Of a stretch of DNA of 64,000 nucleotides, positions 34,080-45,654 are shown in pieces. Numbering within the stretch: the first letter of the stretch is position 1; each line of letters opens with the position of its first letter. The DNA comes from Parietaria judaica (taxonomy: Eukaryota > Streptophyta > Magnoliopsida > Rosales > Urticaceae). Position numbers and translations under genes: made by a program. Below the pieces are notes generated by a model, which was not told the DNA's origin, searched no databases, and saw only the letters and a list, made by a program, of their open reading frames with translations. The DNA is taken from positions 8,168,842 to 8,232,841 of the forward strand of contig OX940861.1 in NCBI GenBank assembly GCA_954871525.1, in the 5' to 3' direction.

Positions 34080-36340
34080 AGTTTCTTATTACGCCGTCGA
34101 ACCTCGCCTCTCCCCTTCGCCTTCGACCTCGCCCTCGACTCCTAACCCTTCGCCATCGCTCCCACCCTCGCCCTCACTCTGGTCCTCGCCGTCGCTCCCG
34201 CCTTCACCGTCGCCGTCGCTCTCTTTCTCGCCATCGATTCGCCGCAACACGCTTCTCGCCGTCGATTCGCCGCCGTCGCCTCTCAATGTTAGTATCGATT
34301 TTAAGCTTGATTTTTATAGCATTTTTTTCGTTTTTTTTTATTATTCGAATCAATACTTGAAAACTATTTGTATTAGGTTCATGGTATTGGTTTTGTGAGA
34401 TGAAATTAGGTTTTGAAATTAGGTATTGGTTTTGTGAGATGAAATTAGGTTTTGAAATTAGATTTTGTAATTAGGTTTTGAAATTAGATTTTGTAATTAG
34501 GTTTTGAAATTAATTGGGTATTGAATTTAGGTTTTGCGTATTGAAATTTAGTTTTGGGTATTGAAATTGCGTTTTAAAATTAGGTTTGCGTATTGAAAAT
34601 GCGTTTTAAAAATTTGGATTAGTTTTGAAATTGCGTATTGAAATTCGGTTTTGAAATTAGTTTTGTAATAATTAGGTGTTAGGGAATTGAAATTAGTTAT
34701 ATTGATTAGTTTTTTTGCTTGAAATTAATAATTTAATATGTGACGTTATCTTTTTTTATAGATTCCAATGGCACCCCAAAGAAAACGAGCACGTGGATAT
34801 TTAGTGGTTCGATCCGGATCTGGAAGCCGAGCCTAGGCAGAGGTCCCAGAGGATCTACCAGTTGATCCACCACCTCCCGTTGAAATACCGAACTTCAACA
34901 CCGAAGCGGCGAAGAAACGATTTCTAAAAATTAGCACGCGGAAAATATGCCCAGAGCGGGGATTCGCCAAATTTCCGATTTCAGATATGGGTGAACTCGG
35001 CGAAGCTCTCAATGAGAGCATCATACAGCGCGGTTGGCAGAATCTCGTACTCCAACCAAAGATCAAGGCGAGGAGTGTGTTGGTGCACGAATTCTATGCA
35101 GCTCTTCCCGATGAGTCAGCAATCGGGTATGTCAGTGTTCGGGGTACTCGATTTGAGATCAATCCTCGAATCATTAATGAGTACCTCGGAACCCGAAATT
35201 TTACAGACGAGGAAAACGAGCACAACCACTTACACGACCAATAGTTGAATCAACCGTTCTACGACGCCATAGCGGCGGCAATTGCTACGCCCGGAGCTAA
35301 TTGGCACGAGAAGGGAGGAGAAGCACGGCTGGTCAAAAGTCAGCTGAATCGGAAAGCCAAAGTGTGGACGTACTTCTTTGGGAGCAACCTATACCCGCAT
35401 TTGCACTTCACGGAGCTGCAGTTCGACTTTCTCAAGTTGATCTACGCCGGAGTTACGGGATTGAATATCGACGTCGGCCGTTTCATATTCTCCTACATGC
35501 GTGGCATGGTGTACGAGCAGTCGAAGTGCTCATTGGGCTTCCCGTTCCTTATCACAGCTCTCTGCATAAATGCCGGGGTAAGTATAGCTTCATTTGTGTA
35601 TAAGTTTAGTTGTGAAATTCAGTTGTATCAATATTGATTTAATCTGTCTTTGAAATTATCGTTTAGATCAAGGAGAATGAACTCGACATTCAGGTGCCGA
35701 ATGGAAAGAAGATGGACGCGGCCTGGATCCGGAGTTTGAAAGAACCCGAAGATGAGGAGCCAGCGATCGTACCTGAAAATCCGGTAAAATTATAGCTTCA
35801 TTTGCTTAATTATTTATAATTGATTTTATATTATTCTAATCTTGCTTGAATTTCATGGTTCAGGCCGTTGAGATACCGCCTGCTGCCGCCGTCCCCCCAA
35901 TGACTGAGCTTAACTACGATGCTCCGCCGATGAGAGCCTTCGTGACTCACGGTGTTCGTAGTCTTCTGGAGTTCACTGCATATTGTAGGTCCTTCTGGCC
36001 GGGTATCTACCCAGGTTAGAATCCTATCCCTAATCAATATTACATATGTATTGAAATATTTTTAATCAATAAATGCAATCTGTAAAATTTACCCAGGATT
36101 CCAAGCGCCAAATCAGTTTCCACCAATGTCGTGGCCAGCAGCATATCCTGATTAGTATCCGGCGCCGGCATTTGTTGACAGAGGCGGGGAACGGCGAGGG
36201 CCAGAACGGCGGCGAGAATGTAGGCGGCGAGAACGGCGGCAACGAGAACCCCGAGAACCCAGCCAACCCCGAGAACACCGAGATCCCCGACGAAATCAAC
36301 AACGAAGGCGAGAACAACGAGCACCCGGTCGAAGATTAGT
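34080..36340 (+). pseudogene. Spliced CACTA accessory gene (putative plant transposon protein domain)
   Basis: A leader rich in CTCGCC repeats (34080-34288) and an AT-rich intron ending at TTTTTTTATAG (34761) precede the ATG at 34768. Exons follow about 34762-35578, 35667-35782, 35864-36014 and 36097-36340, with GT-AG borders. The protein (KKRFLKISTRKICPERGFAK, LGEALNESIIQRGWQNLVLQ, FYAALPDESAIGYVSVRGTR, then KVWTYFFGSNLYPHLHFTEL) matches my memory of the domain called putative plant transposon protein (Transposase_32-like), common in plant genomes and of unknown function. Its C-terminus is Asn/Glu/Gly-rich. In-frame TAG codons at 34834, 35242 and 36153, and a probable frame shift in the last exon, make it a pseudogene here. 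The leader ORF 34051-34398 is not a separate gene. Confidence 0.7.
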
Positions 36341-36511
36341 ATTTGTATATGTTTAACATGTTTATTTTGTTAGAACAATTACTAACTATGTTTATTTTGT
36401 TTGAACAATTATTTAGTTAATATTACTACGTTTGTTTACTTTGAAAAATTATTTAGTTACTTTGAAAATTGCATTATTTTGAAAATAAAATTAACAACAT
36501 TTTCATAGTTT

Positions 36512-39500
36512 ATTGTACTTCGTTTTGTAAAATTAATAAGATAATTTAATTGTGTAAAATTGTGTTACAATTAATAAGATAATTAATAATTAAATTGTGT
36601 AAAATTACTTATCATGCCGCGGCCTTTAAATGAACACGCCGTGGCATGATTCAAATTTACCAATATACCCTTTGGATTATGCAACGAGCCGCGGCATCAT
36701 TAAAGAAGGCCTTGGCGAGTTGCATAATTCAGAGGGTATATTGATAAACATAAAAGATAAGTCGCGGCATTAAGTTACCCATGCCTTGGCATTGGACGAT
36801 GAAGCCTTGGCTTGGGTAAACCGTGCCGCGGCATGTAGGCTGTTTCAAATTATACAGAGAGCATGGTTTCTGTAAGTCTTTATATGCCGCGGCGTTTAAC
36901 ATCTATATGCCGCGGCGTTTACTTAAAGGCCGAGGCTTAGCTGTCAAGATGCCGTGGCGTGACTTCGACTACGGTAAATACCGTTGTTCAATATATTATG
37001 CCACGGCATGGTGAACATCGTGCCGCGGCCAAGTTCATACTTCATTCATTTCGAAAATTATAAAAAAAATACTTTTATAATGATAATATCACTCACAACA
37101 ATTCAATATTATATTTAATACTTAAGAACAACAATAATTAAAATATATAGAATTATGTAAAATATATAGAATACAAATATGTAAGAATACAACGTTACAT
37201 TTAATACTTTTATAACAACAAAATCACTTACAACAATTCAACATTACATTTATTACTTTTAAAACAACAAAATCACTTACAACAATTAAACATTACATTT
37301 AATACTTTTAAAACAACAAAATCACTTACAACAATTCAACATTACATTTCTTACTTTTAAAACAACAAAATCACTCACAACAATTCAACATTACATTTAA
37401 TACTTTTAAAACAACAAAATCACTCACAACAATTCAAAATTATATTAATAAAACTACAACAATTAATATCATAATTCGTCATCAATACCTAAATCTCTAC
37501 GACAACGATCGGCATGTCGACGTAAATGAGTCGTGCCTCGTTCAACGATTGCGAGAATCTATTGTACTTCGTTTTGTAAAATAAATAAGATAATTTAATT
37601 GTGTAAAATTGTGTTACAATTAATAAGATAATTAATAATTAAATTGTGTAAAATTACTTATCATGCCGCGGCCTTTAAATGAACCCGTCGTGGCATGATT
37701 CAAATTTACCAATATACCCTCTGGATTATGCAACGCGCCGCGGCATCATTAAAGAAGGCCGCGGCGAATTGCATAATTCAGAGGGTATATTGATAAACAT
37801 AAAAGATAAGTCGCGGCATTATGTTACCCATGCCTTGGCATTGGGCGATGAAGCCTTGGCGTGGGTAAACCGTGCCACGGCATGTTTGCTGTTTCAAATT
37901 ATACAGAGAGCATGGTTTCTGTAAGTCTTTATATGCCGCGGCGTTACCATCTATATGCCGCGGCGTTTCTTTAAAGGCCGAGGCATTGCTGTCAACATGT
38001 CGTGGCGTAACTTCGACTACGGTCAATACCGTTGTTCAATATATCATGCCACGGCATGGTGAACATCGTGCCGCGGCCCATTTCATACTTCATTCATTTC
38101 GAACATCGTGGCGTGACTTCGACTACGGTAAATACCGTTGTTCAATATATCATGCCACGGCATGGTGAACATCGTGCCGCGGCCAAGTTCATACTTCATT
38201 CATTTCGAAAATTATAAAAAAAAATACTTTTATAATTATAATATCACTCACAACAATTCAATATTATATTTAATTCTTAAGAACTACAATAATTAAAATA
38301 TATAGAATTATGTAAAATATATAGAATACAAATATGTAAGAATACAACGTTACATTTAATACTTTTATAACAACAAAATCACTTACAACAATTCAACATT
38401 ACATTTATTACTTTTAAAATAACAAAATCACTTACAACAATTAAACATTACATTTAATACTTTTAAAACAACAAAATCACTTACAACAACTCAACATTAC
38501 ATTTATTACTTTTAAAACAACAAAATCACTCACAACAATTCAACATTACATTTAATACTTTTAAAACAACAAAATCACTCACAACAATTCAACATTATAT
38601 TAATAAAACTACAACAATTAATATCATAATTCGTCATCAATACCTAAATCTCTACGACAACGATCGGCATGTCGACGTAAATGAGTCGTGCCTCGTTCAA
38701 CGATTGCGAGAATCTATTGTACTTCGTTTTGTAAAATTAATAAGATAATTTAATTGTGTAAAATTGTGTTACAATTAATAAGATAATTAATAATTAAATT
38801 GTGTAAAATTACTTATCATGCCGCGGCCTTTAAATGAACCCGCCGTGGCATGATTCAAATTTACCAATATACTCACTGGATTATGCAACGCGCCGCGGCA
38901 TCATTAAAGAAGGCCGCGGCGAGTTGCATAATTCAGAGGGTATATTGATAAACATAAAAGATAAGTCGCGGCATTAAGTTACCCATGCCTTGGCATTGGG
39001 CGATGAAGCCTTGGCGTGGGTAAACCGTGCCGCGGCATGTTTGCTGTTTCAAATTATACAGAGAGCATGGTTTCTGTAAGTCTTTATATGCCGCGGCGTT
39101 ACCATCTATATGCCGCGGCGTTTCTTTAAAGGCCGAGGCATAGCTGTCAACATGCCGTGGCGTAACTTCGACTACGGTCAATACCGTTGTTCAATATATC
39201 ATGCCACGGCATGGTGAACATCGTGCCGCGGCCCGTTTCATACTTCATTTATTTCGAACATCGTGGCGTGACTTCGACTACGGTAAATACCGTTGTTCAA
39301 TATATCATGCCACGGCATGGTGAACATCGTGCCGCGGCCAAGTTCATACTTCATTCATTTCGAAAATTATAAAAAAAATACTTTTATAATGATAATATCA
39401 CTCACAACAATTCAATATTATATTTAATACTTAAGAACTACAATAATTAAAATATATAGAATTATGTAAAATATATAGAATACAAATATTTAAGAATACA

Positions 39501-39820
39501 ACATTACATTTAATACTTTTAAAACAACAAAATCACTTACAACAATTAAACATTACATTTAATACTTTTAAAACAACAAAATCACTTACAACAATTCAAC
39601 ATTACATTTATTACTTTTAAAACAACAAAATCACTCTTAACAATTCAACATTACATTTAATACTTTTAAAACAACAAAATCACTCACAACAATTCAGCAT
39701 TATATTAATAAAACTACAACAATTAAAATCATAATTAGTCATCAATACCTAAATCTCTACGACAACGATCGGCATGTCGACGTAAATGAGTCGTGCCTCG
39801 TTCAACGATTGCGAGAATCT
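36512..39820. repeat. Tandem triplication of a 1.05-1.15-kb unit
   Basis: Three units at 36512-37560, 37561-38715 and 38716-39820, each beginning ATTGTACTTCGTTTTGTAAA and ending TTGCGAGAATCT. Each has a GCCGCGGC block, an AT-rich part with repeated CATTACATTTAATACTTTTA, and the last 85-90 bases of the zinc-finger ORF at 39735-40199. Units 2 and 3 contain an extra internal copy of about 105 bases (GTGACTTCGACTACGGTAAA ...) absent from unit 1. Sequence identity between units is high. Confidence 0.93.
36605..39345. repeat. GCCGCGGC palindromic repeat block 2 (three sub-blocks)
   Basis: Sub-blocks at about 36615-37030, 37660-38185 and 38815-39340 hold 6-8 exact GCCGCGGC copies each, plus GCCGTGGC, GCCACGGC, GCCGAGGC and GCCTTGGC variants. 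CATGCCACGGCATG recurs as a near-perfect 14-bp palindrome. Confidence 0.92.
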
Positions 39821-40199
39821 CTTGTCGGCACCATTTGCATTTCGCGTACCTCTCTTGAGTTTGAGTCTCAACGTTCCATTTAAGCCTCATTTGAAAATCT
39901 GATTCCCATAGTGAAGACGGTGGCCTACCATGCCCACGCCCACGCCCCCTCGTCGGTCGCGGCCCACCGGCACGAGAGGTAGGCATCCGATTTAGAGTTG
40001 GATTCGGAGGCATTTCAAACTCCTCGGTGTCGTCGGAGGTATTTGGAACACTTTCAAAATCGGAGGAGATGACAATAGTATTATTGGAACTTGTTTCCAT
40101 GGAAAAACTATCATCATCGGAGGAAGAGGAAGAGGAAAACACGTAAATGACCGGGTGATATTCCGATGACAAACCGAAACGAGACGGATGATCATCCAT
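39735..40199 (-). CDS. BED-like zinc-finger protein encoded in the CACTA element
   Basis: Intact 154-codon ORF. The N-terminus is acidic and Ser-rich (SSSSSSDDDSFSMETSSNN), followed by a basic Arg/Gly stretch (PRPTRGRGRGHGRPP, residues about 80-95) and a C-terminal zinc finger with C121-x2-C124 ... H138-x3-H142-x3-C146 (sequence KCKWCRQEILAIVERGTTHL), preceded by an aromatic WESDF/WNVE region. This layout fits BED-type or related transposon zinc fingers that bind DNA. It lies antisense between the repeat blocks and the transposase. The last 85-90 bases of its coding sequence are copied in the two upstream triplication units. DNA binding to the element repeats is inference; it could also be a host-derived factor. 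Confidence 0.6.
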   Translation of the reverse strand: MDDHPSRFGLSSEYHPVIYVFSSSSSSDDDSFSMETSSNNTIVISSDFESVPNTSDDTEEFEMPPNPTLNRMPTSRAGGPRPTRGRGRGHGRPPSSLWESDFQMRLKWNVETQTQERYAKCKWCRQEILAIVERGTTHLRRHADRCRRDLGIDD

Positions 40200-40404
40200 A
40201 ACTAAGAAAAATGATGATATTTTTGAACCTAAGTATAAATTTGATGAAACATAGACTAAAAAGTGAGCAAGTAGGTTTAAATGGAAGATTTATGTGAATT
40301 TTAACGTTTTTAACATTATTTTGACAAATATAGCCGTTTATTACCGTTGTGGGGTAATAATTTTGGGTGAAAAAAAAAACTAGCCGTTTTTGTGTCAGCG
40401 ACAG

Positions 40405-40515
40405 TAAGCCGCGGCATGGATAAAAGATGCTGCGGCGTGTCAAGTTTGTACAACGGTAACTTCCGATGTGTGACATAGAGCCGTGGCTTCTGAACAATAG
40501 GCCGCGGCGTGTTTA
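40405..40515. repeat. GCCGCGGC repeat block 3 (small)
   Basis: Two exact copies with GCTGCGGC and GCCGTGGC variants, lying between the two zinc-finger ORFs at the 5' side of the first one. Confidence 0.85.
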
Positions 40516-40910
40516 ATTAATTTGTACATTTTTTCCCTAAACTTAAACCCTAAACTTTAAACCCATAAACTTAAACTGTAATTATTATGTATGAATACAA
40601 ATATGTAAGAATACATATGTGATTAATTATAAAATATATAGAATTATGAATACACATGTTTATATTATAAATACATGATCATCACTTAACAATTCCACAT
40701 TACAAGTACCACATATGAAAAGTACCACATTACAACACATTACAAGTACCACATTACAACACATTACAAGTACATTATGATAAGTATCACATTACAACAC
40801 ATTACATGTACATTATGATAAGTGTCACATTACAACTCCATTACAATTTAAAGCTACATTTGTCACATAATTTTAACAAATACAATTAATAAATGCAAAA
40901 TACAAAATAT

Positions 40911-41444
40911 TTAAAAACCATGCCTTCTACGACAACGCACGGCATGATCATGAAGAGGATAGATGTCTCTATCTGGGTAGGGAAGAACAAACAATAGTCT
41001 GCACCATTTGCATTTAGCGTGCTTATCTAAATTTTGAGTCGAGTTATTCCACTCATGCCTTATATGGAAATCGGTATCCCACGATGAAGAAAATTGAGAT
41101 CCACCACTACCTCTTGTGCGGCTTGAACCAACGGAACGAGCGGTGCGAATCTGACGTGGAGGCATTTCAGACTCTACTGTTTCTTCGGAATTTTGAAAGC
41201 TTTCTTGAGAATTTGTTTATGGGACTATAGTATCATTGGAGTTTATAATTTTTGGGACTTCCGAATCAGAGTTTGTTTCTGGGACCACAGTATCATCGGA
41301 ATTTGTTTCTAAGACTATAGTATCATCTGATATATTTACCTGGTGATCGTTGTCATAATCGGAAGAAGACGAAGAATAGGACGAAACAATAACGACTGGG
41401 ACATTACCGATAGAAGACGGATGATCATCCATATTAATTTTCAA
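40911..41444 (-). pseudogene. Second BED-like zinc-finger ORF, paralog of 39735-40199
   Basis: Two frames joined through one in-frame stop at 41217-41219. The N-terminal part (MKINMDDHPSSIGNVPVVIV then acidic/Ser repeats) shares the MDDHPS start with the neighbouring paralog. The C-terminal part (MPPRQIRTARSVGSSRTRGS, WDTDFHIRHEWN, KCKWCRLLFVLPYPDRDIYP, HDHAVRC) has the same CxxC ... H ... C finger layout. One base change has broken it, though the C-terminal part alone could start at the Met at 41163-41165. The pair indicates an ancient duplication inside the element. Confidence 0.58.
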
Positions 41445-41629
41445 TTTTTGTAGTCAAGATATTTTGTGTGGGTTAAAATATAAGTTAACATGGTTGTATA
41501 TATAGAATAAAGTTACGAATTTTAAGTTTTTTTAAACTATTTTCGCAAATATAGCCGTTTTTAACCGTTGGAGGGTAATAATTTTAACCCTAGTAGCAAG
41601 TAAAAAATATAGCCGTTTTTACGTCAGCG

Positions 41630-42005
41630 GGTACACGCCGCGGCGTATTACTGGAAGGCCGCGGCTCTTGTCAAAATCAGGGGGTATAATTGTAAATGAA
41701 AGCAATATGCCGCGGCTTTATGTCACAAATGCCAAGGCATGAGCGAACAAAGCCTCGGCTTTCTGTACCCATGCCGCGGCGTAAACAGAGAAAAATCTTC
41801 CCCGAGGGCAAATCATATTTGATCGAGTAATCTTTGTCAGGTCATGCCGTGACGTTAGTGGGGTACGCCACGGCGCGTTTCTAAAATTTTATCAGGCTAT
41901 GCCGTGGCATATATAGGTATGCCGCGGCTTTATGACGACGACGGCATTTATCCATGGTGGATATTCAACATGCCGCGGCGTAATTTACATCACGCCGCGG
42001 CATTC
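41630..42005. repeat. GCCGCGGC repeat block 4, upstream of TNP2
   Basis: About 7 exact copies and several variants, ending about 170 bases before the transposase ATG, so it covers the transposase promoter region. Transposase expression could be sensitive to proteins that bind the repeats. Confidence 0.9.
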
Positions 42006-42172
42006 GTCGCAGATCTGCCATTATTATTTTGTTTTCATACCCATTTAGACCATAACTCCAAAAACCATATTTTTGTCTCCCTTAGGCGACTTTTCCATTG
42101 ATTTCGAATTTGGGCTCGGTGCTTCGTCACGAAAGAAAAAGGTATTCAATCTTCAAATTATTTATTTGCAAT

Positions 42173-45100
42173 ATGGCATTTAGGGAATGGATGACGAAAA
42201 ATAGAATGAGCGATGATTACCGACATGGTGTTCAAGAATTTATGGATTTTGTGCGTTTAAACTTTGAAGAATGAGATTTGATTAGGTGTCCTTGTCTTTT
42301 ATGTGGAAATTTAGTTTCGAAATCTATGAAAGTAGTCAAATCGCATTTGTTAGCAATTGGTATTATGAGTTCCTATGATCATTGGTACTTTCATGGAGAA
42401 AAAATGCGTGGTAAAAGAGTCAATGATTTAGTTGAAGAAGAAGAAGACAAAGACGATGATATTGGTGGTTTGATGGATGATATCGACTATAATTTTGTTG
42501 GAAGACCGCAATTATTAGAGTCGATGGTGGTGGATTTCGAAGCGCCTTTGTATGATGGGAGTAACACAACGAAAATAGGGTTTTTGGTATCATTATTCCA
42601 TTTAAAGGCGGCAGGAAGTTGGACAAATTCTAGCTTTACGCAATTGTTGGAACTCCTTCGTGAAACGTTGCCGGCCGGTAATAAAGTTCTGTCAGGAATA
42701 TATGCGGCAAAGAAGACATTGGGCTTGTTAGGTTTAAAGTTTGAAAAGTTTCATGCATGTCCAAAAGATTGCGTACTGTATCGGAACGAGCATACAGAAT
42801 TAAGTGAATGTCCACTGTGCAATGAATCAAGGTGGAAGACAGGAAATGAGCCACATGACGGTATCAAAGGGGTTCCGCAGAAAGTATTATGGTACATTCC
42901 CCCATTCACCCGCCTCAAACGCATGTTTAACAATATTAATCACGCGGAGAACATGGTTTGGCACTCAAAAAATCAGAGTAATGATGGCATTTTAAGACAC
43001 CCTTGTGATGGTTCACAGTGGAAAAGTTTTGATATTCGGTATCCGGAATTCAACTCAGATCCCAGGAATTTGCGTCTCAGTTTGGCAACAGACGGGATGA
43101 ATCCTTTTGGTAACATGAGTAGTCGTTATAGTGTTTGGCCGGTAATACTTTGCAACTACAATCTCCCTCCGAAGTTGTGTATGAAGCGGAAGTTCTTGAT
43201 GTTGACTCTTTTAATTTCGGGACCGAGCCAACCAGGAAATGACATCGACGTCTACTTGGCACCTTTGGTCGATGATCTAAAGATGATGTGGAACGAAGAA
43301 ATTGAGATCAACGATGCTTACCGACGCGAAGTGTTCGAGTTGAAAGCAATGTTAATGTGGACAATCAACGACTTCCCGGCGTACGGAAACTTGTCTGGTT
43401 ACTCGGTGAAATGTTCTATTGGTTGTCCAGTCAGCATTAAAAATACATCTTCAATCCGGTTGAAACATGAGAAGAAAACAGTTTTTCTCGACCATAGGAG
43501 ATTTTTACCGAGAGATCACCCGTACAGAAAGAAAGAAAAAAAGTTTAATGGGAAGCAGGAACATCGACCTCCTCCAAAAATTTAGAACGGTGAAGATGTC
43601 TATATATTGATTTGTGAAGAGACTTGTGAAGTGCTTGGAAAAAGAACGTCGAGTGGTAAGAGGAAGCAAAAGAAATTTGAAGATAGACCGTTCAAAAAAG
43701 TATCAATCTTCTACGAGCTCCCGTGTTGGAAGATGCATTACGTTCGACATTGTTTGGACGTTATGCACATTGAAAAAAATGTATGTGAAGCGATTGTTGG
43801 TACATTGCTTGACGATCCAAATAAAACAAAAGACGGGAAAAATGCTCGACAAGATCTCGTTGAATTGGGTATAAGACCGGATTTGCATCCTAAAATGGCT
43901 GGAAAGAAGGCATTACTACCACCGGCTGTCCACACTTTATCAAGAACGGAGCGAAGGAAGCTTTGTGGATGGCTTGCGGCGATAAAAGTTCCAGAAGGTC
44001 ATTCTTCGAACTACAAGATGTTTGTATCTATGAAGGATTTGAGACTTATCGGAATGAAGACTCACGATTGTCATATGTTGCTTCAACAAATACTGTCTCT
44101 TGCATTGCGAGGGTTTTTGCCAAAGGAAGTTCGATTCGCAATTTCAAAGTTATGTGAATTTTTCAACAAAATTTGCTCCAAAACTATTAAGGTTCAAGAT
44201 CTTGACGAGTTACAAGCGGACTTGGTAAAAACCCTATGTATGCTCGAGATGTTCTTTCCACCCTCATTTTTCGACATCATGATTCACTTAACCGTTCACC
44301 TAGTACGTGAAGTGAAGTTATGTGGACCTATATTTCTACGGTGGATGTATCCAATCGAACGGTATATGAAAGTCTTGAAAGGGTACGTGAAGAATTACAA
44401 TCGACCAGAAGGGAGCATTGTCGAAGGATATATGGCAGAAGAGGCGGTTGAATTTTGTGTAGAGTATTTCCCGAGAACTCGGCCAATTGGTGTTCCCAAA
44501 ATAGCCAAAGCGGAATCCAAAGGCTTATCTGCAGGTAATTATTATAATTTTTTATAAATAAATACGATGTTAATATTTAGATTACGTGTTGAATATAATA
44601 TTTATTTTGATGTTTTTATGCACAGCAAATCCTTCAACTGTCAACCGAAAAGAATGGGAGCAAGCCGTTCTCCATGTGTTGCACAATTTAGACGTCGTAG
44701 AACCCTTTATCGATGTGCATATGAATGAGTTAAGGTCTACTTATCCGAAAAAATCAAAAAATGAAAAATGGTTAAAAGAAGAGCACAACCGTACGTTTGC
44801 AAAGTGGATCGATGAATATTGTTATGCAAGAAGAAAGAATTTAGATGAGACACTATTGAAGATCTCTGGCGGGCCTTCACAAGTAGTTACTAGGTACACG
44901 TCATGGTACGTTAACGGGTACACATTTTACACAAGGGAAAGGGACGAAAAACAACCCGGACAAAATAGTGGTGTTACAGTCTTTGCGGAAGGAATCCATG
45001 TTGCGTCGGCCAAGGATAAGAATCCAAAACAAGCTTTTATGAGCTATTTTGGCTATGTAGAAGATATTTGGGAGCTTGATTATTGTGGTTTGCGAGTTGG

Positions 45101-45446
45101 ATTGTTTAAGTGCAAATGGGCGGACAACAACCACGTCAAAGTTGACAATGATGGAGTTACAGTTGTTGACTTTAGACGGATGAGTTATGCCAATGATTCA
45201 TTCATGTTGGCATCCCAAGCATCTCAAGTGTTTTATGTCTCGGACCCGGTCGATCAAGAATTATCTCTCGTCGTGCATGTGAATGCGAGAAATGTAGAAG
45301 AATCGAATGAAGAAGTTGAAGACATCACTACCATCGCACCATTCTCCAACGGGCTACCATCGTTTGAAGACGTTGATGTTGATGATGATGATGATGATGT
45401 TTCGTTTTTGCTACGTCGAGATATCCCGGCATTGGAAATTGATTGA
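42173..45446 (+). pseudogene. CACTA TNP2-type transposase (two exons, two stops)
   Basis: The ATG at 42173 starts the transposase-associated domain (REWMTKNRMSDDYRHGVQEF, then IRCPCLLCGN and YDHWYFHGE). Next is the Transposase_21 (TNP2) core, with FHACPKDCVLYRNEHTELSE, MVWHSKN, SLATDGMNPFG and GNDIDVYLAPLVDDLKMMW carrying conserved Asp residues, then HCLDVMHIEKNVCEAIVGTL. DUF4218-like (ARKKLCGWL region to MYPIERYMKVLKGYVKN) and DUF4216-like (YFGYVEDIWELDYCGLRVGL) regions complete the usual order. One intron, 44535-44625, has GT-AG borders and keeps frame. In-frame stops TGA 42272-42274 and TAG 43583-43585 break it. A downstream Met (near 42325) could still give a truncated protein up to the second stop. 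The C-terminus is Asp-rich. TNP2 cuts element ends in the nucleus. Confidence 0.9.
44535..44625 (+). other. Intron of TNP2 gene
   Basis: 91 bp, GTAATTATT...TTTTATGCACAG, very AT-rich. Splicing joins ...GLSA to ANPSTVNRKEWEQ in frame. Confidence 0.8.
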
Positions 45447-45654
45447 ATAATAATTTAATTGTAATAATGTTATATTTCGATCTTGTTTTTCATGTATGAA
45501 CAATTAGTTATCATGTTTATATAATTGGAAATTGATTGAACAATTGTTTTTCAATTAGTTATCTTTAAAAAAATTACAGTTTGGAAATTGATTGAACAAT
45601 TGTTTTTATAAATAAGTTTGTCAAATACATATAAATTCCCATTTTACAGTTAAA

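Noticed and set aside
34051..34398. Ser/Pro-rich 115-codon ORF
   Set aside because: It is the low-complexity leader of the spliced gene starting at 34768, built from CTCGCC-like units.
36013..39372. Short ORFs rich in PRHG / MPRH across the palindrome blocks
   Set aside because: Translations of GCCGCGGC-type repeats in several frames; not genes.
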